From assembly GCF_900155615.1 (NCBI RefSeq), contig NZ_FUHT01000004.1:806001-870000 (forward strand): a stretch of DNA of 64,000 nt. The letters are read 5' to 3'. This document shows, one piece after another, positions 42,694 through 51,393 of this stretch; positions within the stretch are counted from its first letter, which is position 1; the number at the start of each line of letters is the position of its first letter. The translations under genes were made by a program, and so were the position numbers. The notes beneath the pieces were generated by a model, which ran no database searches, was not told where the DNA came from, and saw nothing but the letters and a program-made list of their open reading frames with translations. The DNA comes from Massiliimalia massiliensis. Lineage in GTDB: Bacteria > Bacillota > Clostridia > Oscillospirales > Ruminococcaceae.

Positions 42694-44265
42694 ATGATGG
42701 AAAATACCCTATCGATCGCACAGATGAAAGAAGCGGAGGCACGCGCTGACCAGCTCGGCGTCAGCTATCTGGAGCTGATGGAAAATGCCGGCGCCGCCTG
42801 TGCCAGAAGATATGCGGAAATTGCAGACCAGGTGTCCCGCTCCTCTGTCGTCATCCTCTGCGGAAACGGGAACAACGGCGGAGACGGACTGGTTATCGCC
42901 CGTATTTTGGCCGAATGGGGCGCTGATGTTACGGTCATTTTCTGCAAAGGCGAGCCAGCTACTGAAATTGCGAAGCTGATGCACCAAAAGGTTTTATCCA
43001 TGACGGAAATCCAAACGCTGGATGCCGAACGCGAGCCGATGGTAAGCCTGTTTCATATCAAGCAGGCCGACGTAATCTTTGACTGTATCTTTGGCACCGG
43101 GTTCCGCGGAGAGATTTCCGGGACGATTGCCCGTATGGTCGGGGCTGCCAACCAATCTGCAGCGCTCAGGATTGCCGTTGATATTCCAAGCGGAATGAGC
43201 GGCGACAGCGGGAACTGCTCCGAAACCACCTTCCGCGCCGACCATACCTTTGCCCTGGCGGCGCTGAAAAAGGCGCATGCCATGCCCTCTTCCGCAGCCT
43301 ATTGCGGAAAGGTCGCATGTCTGGAAATCGGTATTCCCGAGGAAGCAATGAAAGGTCTTTTTTCCTCTGCCGCTTCCCTGTCCCTATCCAGCCTTCCTCC
43401 GCTTTTGCCCAAGCGTAATCCCAATGCCAACAAAGGCGACTTTGGCAAGCTTTTGATCATCGCGGGCAGGAATGGGATGGGAGGCGCCGCAATGATGGCC
43501 ACCCTCGCAGCGCTGCGCTGCGGGTGCGGGCTTACCACCCTTGCTTCCGTACAAAGCACCGTTTCAGCTTGCATGCCTTTTCTGATGGAAGCTGTCACTT
43601 TGCCTCTCATCGAAACTGCCGACGGCGCGGTTTCCGCGGAGAACATCCCCGCACTGACAAGGCGGCTGTCCGTTTCTACCGCCTGTGTCATCGGCTGCGG
43701 CTTGGGAACCGACCCTTCTGTCAGGGAATTGGTCGCGGCCGCCCTGGAAACAGCAAAAGTTCCGGTCGTTTTAGATGCAGATGGTATAAATGCACTGGCT
43801 GGTGACATAAATATAGTACAAACAGCAAAGGTTCCTTTGATTCTCACTCCGCATCCCAAGGAATTCTCTCGTCTGACCGGGAGATCTGTTGATCAAATCG
43901 AGTCAAACCGCGAGGAAAGCGCGCGCTCATTCGCACAGGCTTATTCTGTAATCTTAGTCCTGAAGGGCCACGAAACCCTGATCGCTCTCCCGGACGGAAC
44001 CCTTTACCGCAATACAACGGGGAATGCCGGAATGGCCAAGGGCGGCAGCGGGGATGTCCTGGCAGGAATGATCGGTTCCTTCCTTGCGCAGGGATTTGCG
44101 CCTGACCATGCCGCGCGTCTTGCGGTCTGCCTGCACGGTGCCGCCGGAGACGAATGTGCGCGGATCAGGTCAGAGTATGGGATTTTGGCGAGAGATATCA
44201 TCGAGGCGATCCCCCTGCTGTTACGGAAAATTGAACTGGAACGCGACCAGCAGATCCGTTCTTGA
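42694..44265 (+). CDS. nnr: Bifunctional NAD(P)H-hydrate epimerase / dehydratase
   Basis: This 523-residue repair enzyme has an N-terminal YjeF_N epimerase domain (about 1-215, with VVILCGNGNNGGDGLVIARI) and a C-terminal ADP-dependent dehydratase domain (about 230-520, with NTTGNAGMAKGGSGDVLAGM). It restores NAD(P)H from damaged hydrated forms. The start is not sharp: ATG at 42694 or 42697 behind a weak GAAAGTGA. It precedes a membrane-anchored LolA-like protein, which starts close after. Confidence 0.93.
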   Translation: MMENTLSIAQMKEAEARADQLGVSYLELMENAGAACARRYAEIADQVSRSSVVILCGNGNNGGDGLVIARILAEWGADVTVIFCKGEPATEIAKLMHQKVLSMTEIQTLDAEREPMVSLFHIKQADVIFDCIFGTGFRGEISGTIARMVGAANQSAALRIAVDIPSGMSGDSGNCSETTFRADHTFALAALKKAHAMPSSAAYCGKVACLEIGIPEEAMKGLFSSAASLSLSSLPPLLPKRNPNANKGDFGKLLIIAGRNGMGGAAMMATLAALRCGCGLTTLASVQSTVSACMPFLMEAVTLPLIETADGAVSAENIPALTRRLSVSTACVIGCGLGTDPSVRELVAAALETAKVPVVLDADGINALAGDINIVQTAKVPLILTPHPKEFSRLTGRSVDQIESNREESARSFAQAYSVILVLKGHETLIALPDGTLYRNTTGNAGMAKGGSGDVLAGMIGSFLAQGFAPDHAARLAVCLHGAAGDECARIRSEYGILARDIIEAIPLLLRKIELERDQQIRS

Positions 44266-44288
44266 CCACTGAAAGGTGTGAACTGCAT

Positions 44289-44888
44289 TTGGAAAAGAAA
44301 AAACCGTTTCCGATCTATCTGGTGATTGGAATCGTTCTGGTAGTAATTGCGGCTGTCGCAATTTTCCTGATCCGCAGCAACGCAAAGCTTTCTGAATCTG
44401 AGCAGCAATCTGTAACAGATTCGCTGCAGCAGCCCTTCTCTGCAACCGCAACAATCCGCCTGGAGCAGATGACGGCTGTAGCGGATATTAACCGAACGGC
44501 GGAAAATACCTTTACCTTCCAGCTTGTAGAGCCGCAGGCGTTAAAGGATTTGTCCTTTCAGTACAACGGAAGCGACATCACTGCCTCCTATCATGGCATG
44601 AGCGTTACCATCGGGGATGATTCGATGATCGCCAAGGCGCTTGCCGGAATCCTGTTCCGGTCGATCAATGAGGCAACTAAAGGAAGCGGAGTCGAGATCT
44701 CGGAAGCCGACGGTATCCTGACCTTAAAGGGAGAAGGCGATGACGGAAATTTCACCATGCAGATTGATCCGAAAAAGAATACCATCCTGGATTTGCAGGT
44801 GCCTTCCCTTGATCTTACCTGCGAGTTTTCAGACTTCCTGTTCCAGCCGAATACCGCTGAATCAGAAGCCCTCTCGGAAGCCTCCTAG
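44289..44888 (+). CDS. Membrane-anchored LolA-like protein
   Basis: The 199-residue product begins with lysines and one membrane helix (IYLVIGIVLVVIAAVAIFLI), followed by an extracytoplasmic beta-rich domain (ATIRLEQMTAVADINRTAEN, DLSFQYNGSDITASYHGMSV) that looks like a LolA-type fold. I prefer the TTG at 44289, 10 bases after AAAGGTG; no ATG fits. The order nnr then LolA-like lipoprotein recalls Bacillus ydcC near alr, which is sporulation-linked, but this is inference. Confidence 0.62.
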   Translation: MEKKKPFPIYLVIGIVLVVIAAVAIFLIRSNAKLSESEQQSVTDSLQQPFSATATIRLEQMTAVADINRTAENTFTFQLVEPQALKDLSFQYNGSDITASYHGMSVTIGDDSMIAKALAGILFRSINEATKGSGVEISEADGILTLKGEGDDGNFTMQIDPKKNTILDLQVPSLDLTCEFSDFLFQPNTAESEALSEAS

Positions 44889-44908
44889 CGGCAAAACCAC
44901 ACTGTGCA

Positions 44909-44944
44909 GAAAAGCAGCCCATAAAATTTATGGGCTGCTTTTTA
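44909..44944. terminator. Bidirectional terminator
   Basis: Perfect 15-base arms AAAGCAGCCCATAAA (44911-44925) and its complement (44927-44941), with a T-tract beyond on one side and A-rich sequence on the other. Confidence 0.85.
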
Positions 44945-44951
44945 TTGCTCA

Positions 44952-45446
44952 TTACATCATTTCATTCTGTTTTACCAGTTCCTTCGCCTGCTTTCCGGTC
45001 ATATGCTCGACTGATATCTCTACCATGCAAAGGTGATCGATCTGTTCCTTGATTTCCTGCGCCCGGCCTTCTGTCTGACCGGGAGAATAACGCTCCGCTA
45101 ATTTTTCCAGCGCCGCCCTCTTTTCTGTTTCATCCTCTAAAACGCGCGCTTTCCCAAATGCGATAACACTCCGGTAATGGGTTGTATAGCGTTCTGGAAC
45201 CACTTCATCCCGGTCAATCACACAGAACGATACTTTTTCATTCCGCGCGATCCCATCAAGCTTATGCCCTGTTTTCGCACAATGGAAAAAAATTTTATCA
45301 TCAGCATATACATAGCTGAGCGGTACGGCATATGGATACCCGTCGTCACCGCAAACGGCCAGAACCCCGGAAGTTCCACGCCGAAGGACAGCAACAGCCT
45401 CCTCCTTGGTCAAAACCTGTTTTTTCCTCCGCATTTCCCGAAACAT
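44952..45446 (-). CDS. Pyridoxamine 5'-phosphate oxidase family protein, NimA-like
   Basis: The 164-residue split-barrel flavoprotein has the usual start (EAVAVLRRGTSGVLAVCGDD, then GYPYAVPLSYVYADDKIFFH) and conserved HCAKTGHKLDGIARNEKVSF. Members are FMN-binding reductases including nitroimidazole-resistance proteins, but the real substrate is mostly unknown. The ATG at 45446 has AAGGAG upstream; the frame to 45506 includes the promoter region. Confidence 0.85.
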   Translation of the reverse strand: MFREMRRKKQVLTKEEAVAVLRRGTSGVLAVCGDDGYPYAVPLSYVYADDKIFFHCAKTGHKLDGIARNEKVSFCVIDRDEVVPERYTTHYRSVIAFGKARVLEDETEKRAALEKLAERYSPGQTEGRAQEIKEQIDHLCMVEISVEHMTGKQAKELVKQNEMM

Positions 45447-45474
45447 AACAGTTCTCCTTTCTTCTGTTACCTGT

Positions 45475-45503
45475 ATTATAAAACAGCTCCCCGCAAAATG
45501 CAA
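45475..45503 (-). promoter_or_regulatory. Promoter of the NimA-like gene
   Basis: On the minus strand TTGCAT (45503-45498), a 17-base spacer and a perfect TATAAT (45480-45475). Confidence 0.7.
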
Positions 45504-45536
45504 CAAGCCGATGAAACGCCGCGTGCAAAAATAGGT

Positions 45537-45566
45537 TTGCCAAGCCTTTCGTCGCTATGCTATAAT
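45537..45566 (+). promoter_or_regulatory. Promoter of the sugar acetyltransferase gene
   Basis: TTGCCA (45537-45542), an 18-base spacer and TATAAT (45561-45566) with an upstream TG (extended -10). Confidence 0.7.
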
Positions 45567-45621
45567 AACAGCAGAAAACATTTCTATCATCATGGAAAAG
45601 AACAGAAAGGACGGGTTCCCT

Positions 45622-46224
45622 ATGACTGAGAAAGAAATCCAAAAGGACAGGGCAGAAAAGGGCCTGTTATATGACGACGGCCCAATGACAGACGAGAGAA
45701 TTCACGCCAAACAGCTTTGCCACGAATACAATCAGTTAGGGCCGATGCAGCACGATGAACGCGCAGCCTTCATGGGAAAAATACTGGGCAAAACAGGTGA
45801 AAATTGTTTTATTGAGGCTCCGTTCTGGTGTGATTATGGCTACAACATCGAAGTCGGTGACTACTTCTATGCCAACCACAATTGTATTATCCTCGATGGC
45901 TCCAGGGTAACGTTTGGCAGCCATATCTTCCTTGGCCCAAACTGCGCCTTTTATACCGCAGGACACCCGCTGGACGTAGAGCAGCGGAACAATTGGCTGC
46001 AATACTCTTACCCCATTACTGTTGGCGATAATGTCTGGATCGGAGGGAACACCGTTGTCCTTGCCGGGGTCAATATTGGCAGCGACACAGTAATCGGCGC
46101 AGGCAGCGTGGTGACAAAGGATATTCCATCCGGTGTTGTTGCTGCCGGAAACCCCTGCCGGGTACTCCGGGAAATCACTGATGCTGACCGGATCAAATAC
46201 GAAACAAGGCAAAAAGGTAAATGA
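45622..46224 (+). CDS. maa: Sugar O-acetyltransferase (maltose/galactoside acetyltransferase family)
   Basis: The 200-residue enzyme is a left-handed beta-helix acetyltransferase. It has the Maa cap region (NQLGPMQHDERAAF), the catalytic histidine region in AFYTAGHPLDVEQRN, and hexapeptide repeats such as VGDNVWIGGNTVVLAGVNIG. It acetylates a sugar with acetyl-CoA. The ATG at 45622 lies after AAAGGACGGG; an in-frame ATG at 45592 is too close to the promoter to be likely. Confidence 0.9.
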   Translation: MTEKEIQKDRAEKGLLYDDGPMTDERIHAKQLCHEYNQLGPMQHDERAAFMGKILGKTGENCFIEAPFWCDYGYNIEVGDYFYANHNCIILDGSRVTFGSHIFLGPNCAFYTAGHPLDVEQRNNWLQYSYPITVGDNVWIGGNTVVLAGVNIGSDTVIGAGSVVTKDIPSGVVAAGNPCRVLREITDADRIKYETRQKGK

Positions 46225-46232
46225 TTTGTTGA

Positions 46233-46265
46233 AAATCCCCGTATGGCCGAGCCATACGGGGATTT
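46233..46265. terminator. Bidirectional terminator
   Basis: Perfect 15-base arms (46233-46247 and 46251-46265) with a CGA loop between the acetyltransferase gene and the convergent HAD gene. Confidence 0.82.
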
Positions 46266-46281
46266 ATTTCCCGATTTAATA

Positions 46282-46932
46282 TTACAGCAGCTCAAGCGCC
46301 TCCATCGGATGCCGGATGATTGCATCCGCATGGTTCTCCTTCAGCTCTTTCTCGTCCCGGAATCCCCACAGTACCCCTACTGTCTTCATCCCGGCTGCTT
46401 TTCCGGTCTGCATATCGACATTGGTATCGCCAAGATACAAGCATTCGGACGGCAAAACGCCAAATTCCTTTGCCATCCAAAGCGCGCCGTCCGGCGCAGG
46501 CTTCTTGGGGAAAGCCTCACTCTGCCCCATGACCAGATCGAACAGTTTGGTTCCAAAATAGGCTGTTACTACATCCACCGTCTGCTGGTGCGGTTTGTTT
46601 GACAGGACTGCCAGCCTGATATTCCGCTGACTCAGCGCCGTCAGCAGCTCCCTGATTCCGGGATAAGGCTCCACATGATAGCCGCAGGTCTGAGCAAAAT
46701 AGCCCATATACACCGGGAATGCACGCTCCAGCAAACCCTCATCCGGCTTGCCAGCCGCAGCTAACACACGCCGAACCAGCGTTTTCGCTCCGTCACCGGC
46801 ATATTGTTTATACTCCTCTGCCGGTCTCGGAGTCAGGCCAAAGTCCCACAGCATCCTGCTGCCAGCCGCTTCCATCGATTCAATGGTATTCAAGAGTGTT
46901 CCATCCAAATCGAAAATTACCGCTTTTATCAT
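46282..46932 (-). CDS. HAD hydrolase, phosphoglycolate phosphatase-like
   Basis: The 216-residue protein has the HAD motifs: DxD in VIFDLDGTLLNTIES, motif II in LAVLSNKPH, and motif III/IV around K and YLGDTNVDMQTG. A helical cap follows motif I. It is close to Gph-type phosphatases but the substrate is not certain. Confidence 0.88.
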   Translation of the reverse strand: MIKAVIFDLDGTLLNTIESMEAAGSRMLWDFGLTPRPAEEYKQYAGDGAKTLVRRVLAAAGKPDEGLLERAFPVYMGYFAQTCGYHVEPYPGIRELLTALSQRNIRLAVLSNKPHQQTVDVVTAYFGTKLFDLVMGQSEAFPKKPAPDGALWMAKEFGVLPSECLYLGDTNVDMQTGKAAGMKTVGVLWGFRDEKELKENHADAIIRHPMEALELL

Positions 46933-46977
46933 TCTGATCCCCCGCTATATCAATTTTATTGTTTTCCATTGCATCGT

Positions 46978-47922
46978 CTATTCAGCCTGCCCAGGTTCCT
47001 CTTTTTTCCGGTTCACAATATAAATTCCGGCACATACCAAAACCAACGCCAGGATATTCTGCCACGACCAGATCGATTCTCCCAGAAACAGTGCGGACAA
47101 AATTGTTCCAAACACTGGGACAAGGAAATTATAAACGGAAATTTTCCCCACCCGGTTGTGCTTTAGAAGGGTTGTCCATAAGGTAAATGCCACAGAGGAC
47201 AGCAGCGCCATATAAAGCAACAGCCCGACCGCCTTCGGTGTAATATCTGAGAAGGAAGCGCCTCCCAATATGCCGAGCAGGATCAGCACCAGCCCACCGA
47301 GGAACAGGTTATAGCCTGTCACAACCATTGCATCCTCCTGTGCGGAGACCACCTTGCTGATAATAAAGCTGACCGCAAAAACACAGGCGCTTAGGAGCAT
47401 AAAACCTTCTCCCAAAAAGGAAAAGCCGCCGGACTCTGCTCCCGCGCCGTTGAGATTCACCAACACTACTCCTGCCAGCCCAACTACACAGCCGATTCCC
47501 TTCGCCCAATTCATCCGGTCATTCTTATAACAGAAATGGGCAAGGATTACAGCAATAAAGGTGCCGAATGCATTCAGAATCGCTCCCTTTACCCCCGTGG
47601 TATGAGAGAGGCCAATATAGAAAAAGAGATACTGCAGGGTTGTCTGCACAAGGCCGAGCAGGATAATTCCGCCCCAATGTCCTTTTTTCGGTACTACCAG
47701 CCTTTTTCTTATGAGACTTGCAAATGCAATTACAAGCACCCCGGCCAGTGTGAACCGGAAGCCGGCAAACAGAAATTTACCAAAGGTATCCTCCGGGCGG
47801 ATGGAAAACAGCTCGTATCCAATTTTAATACATGGGTATGCGCTTCCCCACAGCACGCAGCAAAGCGTTGCCGTTAAAAGAATCACCGAATTTTTCTGAA
47901 ATATTGTCTTGACCTTCTTCAT
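46978..47922 (-). CDS. EamA/DMT family transporter
   Basis: The 314-residue membrane protein has about ten helices in two EamA repeats; typical are LCCVLWGSAYPCIKIG near the start and FTLWTTLLKHNRVGKISVYN in the second repeat. It probably exports or imports small metabolites such as amino acids. The start at 47922 (MKKVKTIF) lacks a close ribosome site; a good AAAGGAG lies about 35 bases upstream, so the exact start is uncertain. Confidence 0.82.
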   Translation of the reverse strand: MKKVKTIFQKNSVILLTATLCCVLWGSAYPCIKIGYELFSIRPEDTFGKFLFAGFRFTLAGVLVIAFASLIRKRLVVPKKGHWGGIILLGLVQTTLQYLFFYIGLSHTTGVKGAILNAFGTFIAVILAHFCYKNDRMNWAKGIGCVVGLAGVVLVNLNGAGAESGGFSFLGEGFMLLSACVFAVSFIISKVVSAQEDAMVVTGYNLFLGGLVLILLGILGGASFSDITPKAVGLLLYMALLSSVAFTLWTTLLKHNRVGKISVYNFLVPVFGTILSALFLGESIWSWQNILALVLVCAGIYIVNRKKEEPGQAE

Positions 47923-48053
47923 GGTTATGTCCGTGGCTCCGCCAAAGCGAAAGCGCTCCTTTCCTGTTGAATAGAGACTGGTTTTATCATTCAAACGGCT
48001 CTGCCTCTTGGTTCCGGCAAGGCTATTATGTAACTCAGCTTTTCTTATCATGC

Positions 48054-48083
48054 AAAAACAGGACGGTATCTCCCCGCCCTGTT
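48054..48083 (-). terminator. Terminator after the HAD-IIA gene
   Basis: Arms AACAGG-CGG and CCG-CCTGTT (48057-48066 and 48074-48083) with one mismatch, followed on the minus strand by TTTTTG. Confidence 0.7.
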
Positions 48084-48088
48084 GTTAT

Positions 48089-48874
48089 TTATAGCTGTTC
48101 GGCCAGCTCTCCCAAATCCTGGAAGATATAATCCGGCTGAATGTCTGAATCCTCCAAATCCTTTAGAGAGGTTTCACCGCTGAGCACTAAAATCGAAGTG
48201 ATTCCGGAATTTGCTCCGACAGCAATATCGGTATACAAGCGGTCGCCCACCATAGCGATCCGGTCGTGCGGCAGGTGAAATTTCTCCGCGGCAGAATCAA
48301 TAATGTAGCGGTTTGGTTTTCCGATTACCAACGGCCGTTTCCCGGTAGATGCCTCCACAAAAGCGATCATCGCGCCTGTATCCGGGATAAAACCGCCGTT
48401 TTCAATCGGGCAGTTAAAATCCGGATGAGTCGCGATATAAGGCACACCGCTCCGCACAAAATCACAGAGCCTGCGCAGACGCTCATAAGTCAGGTTCAGG
48501 TCAAACCCCAGCACGGCATAATCCGGGTTTTCATCCGTCAGCACAAATCCAGCGTCGAGAAATTCCTGTTCCAGGCTTTCTGTTCCGAGAAGGAAGATTC
48601 GCGCCCCAGGTTTCTGACGTTTTAAATAAATCGCAGCCGCCTCCCCGGAGGTAATAACCTGGTGATCCGCAAAGGAAAAACCCATACGGCTTAGCTTCGC
48701 TACATAATCCCTCCGGTTTTTGGAGGAATTATTTGTCAGGAAGGCAAGCTGGCAGTCCGGAAGAGAATCAATTTTCTCCACAAACGGCCGGGAGCCATCC
48801 AGAACCCTGTCTCCCAGATAAAAGGTACCGTCCATATCTAACAAAAATAGCCGAATATTTTCTAACTGGTTCAT
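48089..48874 (-). CDS. HAD-IIA family hydrolase, NagD-like
   Basis: The 261-residue protein has motif I in FLLDMDGTFYLGDRVLDG, the C2B cap of the NagD group and motif IV in MVGDRLYTDIAVGANSGI. Substrates in this group include nucleotide monophosphates, 4-nitrophenyl phosphate and glycerol phosphate. It is the last gene of a likely sporulation-linked run with the YesL-like gene. Confidence 0.88.
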   Translation of the reverse strand: MNQLENIRLFLLDMDGTFYLGDRVLDGSRPFVEKIDSLPDCQLAFLTNNSSKNRRDYVAKLSRMGFSFADHQVITSGEAAAIYLKRQKPGARIFLLGTESLEQEFLDAGFVLTDENPDYAVLGFDLNLTYERLRRLCDFVRSGVPYIATHPDFNCPIENGGFIPDTGAMIAFVEASTGKRPLVIGKPNRYIIDSAAEKFHLPHDRIAMVGDRLYTDIAVGANSGITSILVLSGETSLKDLEDSDIQPDYIFQDLGELAEQL

Positions 48875-48885
48875 TCCCCTGTCCT

Positions 48886-49713
48886 CTACTTGATTGTCTT
48901 TGCTTTCTTGGCGGTTTTTGTTTCTACCGGAACTTCCTGCGTCCCGATATCTTCAAAGATAAATTCTTCCTCGTCCATGTCTCCCATATCCAGGACATCC
49001 GGACGTTTCTCTCCAATTTGTTCATAGTACGGGTCAATAATATATTTCTCCACATACTGGAATGAATTATAGGTCATGATAAACCAGACAGTGGTAAAAT
49101 AAAGCGGGATAATCAAAAGGATCGTAATCGGGAAGAACAGGAACATCAAAACGCTGATTAAAACTACAAACAGGGTCGTCAAAAGATTGGTTTTTATCCC
49201 AACAATCGACAGAAGGAACGCGTTTTTCAGCATGGGTTTAAATTTCATATCCAAAACCGGAATCATAATAAACATGTACATGCTTGCCAGCGCAACAATA
49301 AATCCAATTGAAAGCACCAGTACCAGCGGTACATAGAAAAAATTGCTGCTGTCGAGCTGCGCAAAATAGAACTGATAAGCAACGTAGCTTAACACCAGCA
49401 CCACAAGGTCAATCAGCCCCATCACAAAGCCCTGTTTCCAGTTCTTTTTAAAGGCTTCCAGAAAATCCGACCAGAGGAAAACCGGCCGCTCCATGGTATA
49501 ATTTTTTAAGATATAGGTCATCGCGGCGGTTGCCGGCCCAATGGTGACAATCGGAATACAGAACAAAATATAAATCAGGTTGAGGGTAATCAGCTTCCAG
49601 AACTTCCTGAAATATAGTTCAAAGAAATGGAAAAACCTCTTCTTCTGCGGCCCGTTTTTATCTACGCCCTTCCCAGGCTTGGTGTAATCGAACAGCCCAA
49701 AAAATCCAGCCAT
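48886..49713 (-). CDS. YesL-like (DUF624) membrane protein
   Basis: The 275-residue protein has about five membrane helices, starting LITLNLIYILFCIPIVTIGP, with GPATAAMTYIL typical of the DUF624/YesL group. The acidic tail (DMGDMDEEEFIFEDI) is followed by a basic end. The family often sits near sugar ABC transporter genes, but here it lies 42 bases behind spoIIM. Its role is unknown. Confidence 0.8.
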   Translation of the reverse strand: MAGFFGLFDYTKPGKGVDKNGPQKKRFFHFFELYFRKFWKLITLNLIYILFCIPIVTIGPATAAMTYILKNYTMERPVFLWSDFLEAFKKNWKQGFVMGLIDLVVLVLSYVAYQFYFAQLDSSNFFYVPLVLVLSIGFIVALASMYMFIMIPVLDMKFKPMLKNAFLLSIVGIKTNLLTTLFVVLISVLMFLFFPITILLIIPLYFTTVWFIMTYNSFQYVEKYIIDPYYEQIGEKRPDVLDMGDMDEEEFIFEDIGTQEVPVETKTAKKAKTIK

Positions 49714-49755
49714 GGATACATCTCCTCTTTTTCACTTCAAAATCATATTTCCCAT

Positions 49756-50499
49756 CTATTCCAGATGGAACATTCCCGAAAAAACAAACCTTAATATACA
49801 CTCCACTCCGGCAGAAGCCGCCAGCATGGCAAACAAAATCACATGCTTTTTCAGGTATAAGGTCAGCATTTCCCGTTTCAGGGTTACGGAATCCCTTAAA
49901 AAAGAAAACAGAATCCTGTTGGACAAACGAAATGCTTCCCGGCAGGACAACGTCAGCGCAATCACAGATAACAGCATCCCCGGCAGGATCATCAGAACTG
50001 CATAGAGTACCCCTTGCATTCCCTGCGTCAAATAAAGGTATCCCGTATAGCTGCCAAATCCCAGTCCCCGGATAAACAGAAGCCCCAGCGAAACCGGCTG
50101 TCCCACCGCGCTCAGCCCGCTGACAAAGGAAATCAGCAGGAACACTGCCGACGAGGTCAGGGCATTTAAGAAAATCATCCAGTTGGCCTGGCTCTGCGCA
50201 GCGTAAAGGTAGGATTGGTTTACAGCGGAGAGACTGTCCCACAAGCCGTCCTGCCCGCTCTGTAAAAAGGAAGCGCCATAGAGCATCCCAAGCAGAAACA
50301 GGACGAGCATCCAATAAAACGTCCGGGTTGCGCGGGAACGCTTCACTGAAATTTGCTGCGCCGTCTTAACCGGCTGCACAGACCGGCTTGCTTCCTGTTT
50401 TTTTTCTTTAAGCCGCGGCACCTCTTCGATCTTGTTATCTGCCGCAATGGACGGAACTGGTTCTATATTTGCAGGGGTAAAACCGCTTGTCCGAATCAT
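49756..50499 (-). CDS. spoIIM: Stage II sporulation protein M
   Basis: The 247-residue protein has a hydrophilic N-terminus of about 55 residues and about five membrane helices (TFYWMLVLFLLGMLYGASFL and later GVLYAVLMILPGMLLSVIAL). SpoIIM is the scaffold of the DMP peptidoglycan hydrolase complex that drives engulfment of the forespore. The N-terminal extension is longer than I recall from Bacillus. A sigma-E-like promoter lies upstream, which supports a mother-cell role. Confidence 0.82.
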   Translation of the reverse strand: MIRTSGFTPANIEPVPSIAADNKIEEVPRLKEKKQEASRSVQPVKTAQQISVKRSRATRTFYWMLVLFLLGMLYGASFLQSGQDGLWDSLSAVNQSYLYAAQSQANWMIFLNALTSSAVFLLISFVSGLSAVGQPVSLGLLFIRGLGFGSYTGYLYLTQGMQGVLYAVLMILPGMLLSVIALTLSCREAFRLSNRILFSFLRDSVTLKREMLTLYLKKHVILFAMLAASAGVECILRFVFSGMFHLE

Positions 50500-50510
50500 A
50501 ACATCATTCC

Positions 50511-50530
50511 TATCATAAAAGATTATGATA
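50511..50530. repeat. Inverted repeat at the 5' end of the spoIIM transcript
   Basis: TATCATAA (50511-50518) and TTATGATA (50523-50530) are perfect complements around AAGA. The repeat lies immediately upstream of the spoIIM ribosome site, at the predicted 5' end of the mRNA. Confidence 0.45.
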
Positions 50531-50531
50531 A

Positions 50532-50560
50532 TTTATATGTTACGAAAATTTAAATTATTC
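50532..50560 (-). promoter_or_regulatory. Candidate sigma-E promoter of spoIIM
   Basis: On the minus strand GAATAAT (50560-50554), a 14-base spacer and CATATAAA (50539-50532) fit the mother-cell sigma-E consensus with two mismatches in the -10 box. Bacillus spoIIM is known to be sigma-E dependent. Confidence 0.5.
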
Positions 50561-51351
50561 TATTTTGCAAGCTCACACGCGCGTTTTGTACAACGATCGC
50601 AGGCATTTTTTATCATTTCTCCCAAACCGTCCGCACGGAATGATTCAAGTCCTGCAATGGTAGTTCCGCCCTTGGAGGACACCATCTGGATCAATTCCTC
50701 TAAGCTATATCCGGATTCCGTCATCATTCTGGCCGAGCCGATCAGGGTCTGGCAAAAGAGCGTTAAAGCAACCTCGGGATCAATTCCCTGTTCCTCAGCA
50801 TACCTGATAAAGCTACGGGTAATTTCGTAGATATAAGCCGGCGTGCTGCCGTTTACCGAGATCACAGCGTTCATCTGCTCCTCGTCAATGACGGCGGCCT
50901 CCCCGGACGCCCGGAAAATATTGCAGCAGAAATCAAATTCCTCCCTGCTGGTCGGGCTGACCCGCGCCAGCGCGGACGCCCCGCATCCCAAAAGCAGGGG
51001 GGTATTCGGCATTACCCGCACCACCTTGGCGTCAAATCCAAGCTGCCGTTTGATATAAGCCGAGGAAATGCCGGCCGCAATAGAAACCACAACAGTATCC
51101 GGCGGCACATGCCCCTTCAGTTCAGAAAGGACTTCCTCAAAATTCTGCGGCTTGACAGCCAAAAACAGGTATTTCACGCTTTCGGCCAGCTCTGCCGCAG
51201 AGGCTTTTGCCTTTGCGCCGGCAGCTTCGAGCTTTTCTACCTGCTGACAATTAATGTCATAAACAAATATATCCGATTCCGCTTTTCCAATATAACCTTT
51301 GATAATGGCGGTCGCCATATTGCCGGCGCCGATAAAACCAATTTCATTCAT
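50560..51351 (-). CDS. proC: Pyrroline-5-carboxylate reductase
   Basis: This 263-residue enzyme makes L-proline from pyrroline-5-carboxylate with NAD(P)H. The Rossmann motif is IGFIGAGNMATAII at the start, and the dimer/active-site segment SVNGSTPAYIYEI and SKGGTTIAGLESF near the C-terminus are typical. ATG 51351 lies 12 bases from AAGGA; an ATG at 51363 abuts that site. It follows scfB by 42 bases and may be part of that operon. Confidence 0.93.
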   Translation of the reverse strand: MNEIGFIGAGNMATAIIKGYIGKAESDIFVYDINCQQVEKLEAAGAKAKASAAELAESVKYLFLAVKPQNFEEVLSELKGHVPPDTVVVSIAAGISSAYIKRQLGFDAKVVRVMPNTPLLLGCGASALARVSPTSREEFDFCCNIFRASGEAAVIDEEQMNAVISVNGSTPAYIYEITRSFIRYAEEQGIDPEVALTLFCQTLIGSARMMTESGYSLEELIQMVSSKGGTTIAGLESFRADGLGEMIKNACDRCTKRACELAK

Positions 51352-51393
51352 GATTGTTCCCATTCCTTTCCCAAGACCGGAAATCCTGTGATT

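Noticed and set aside
49658-50314. 218-codon minus-strand ORF
   Set aside because: It overlaps spoIIM and the YesL-like gene in another frame and has no membrane pattern or ribosome site.
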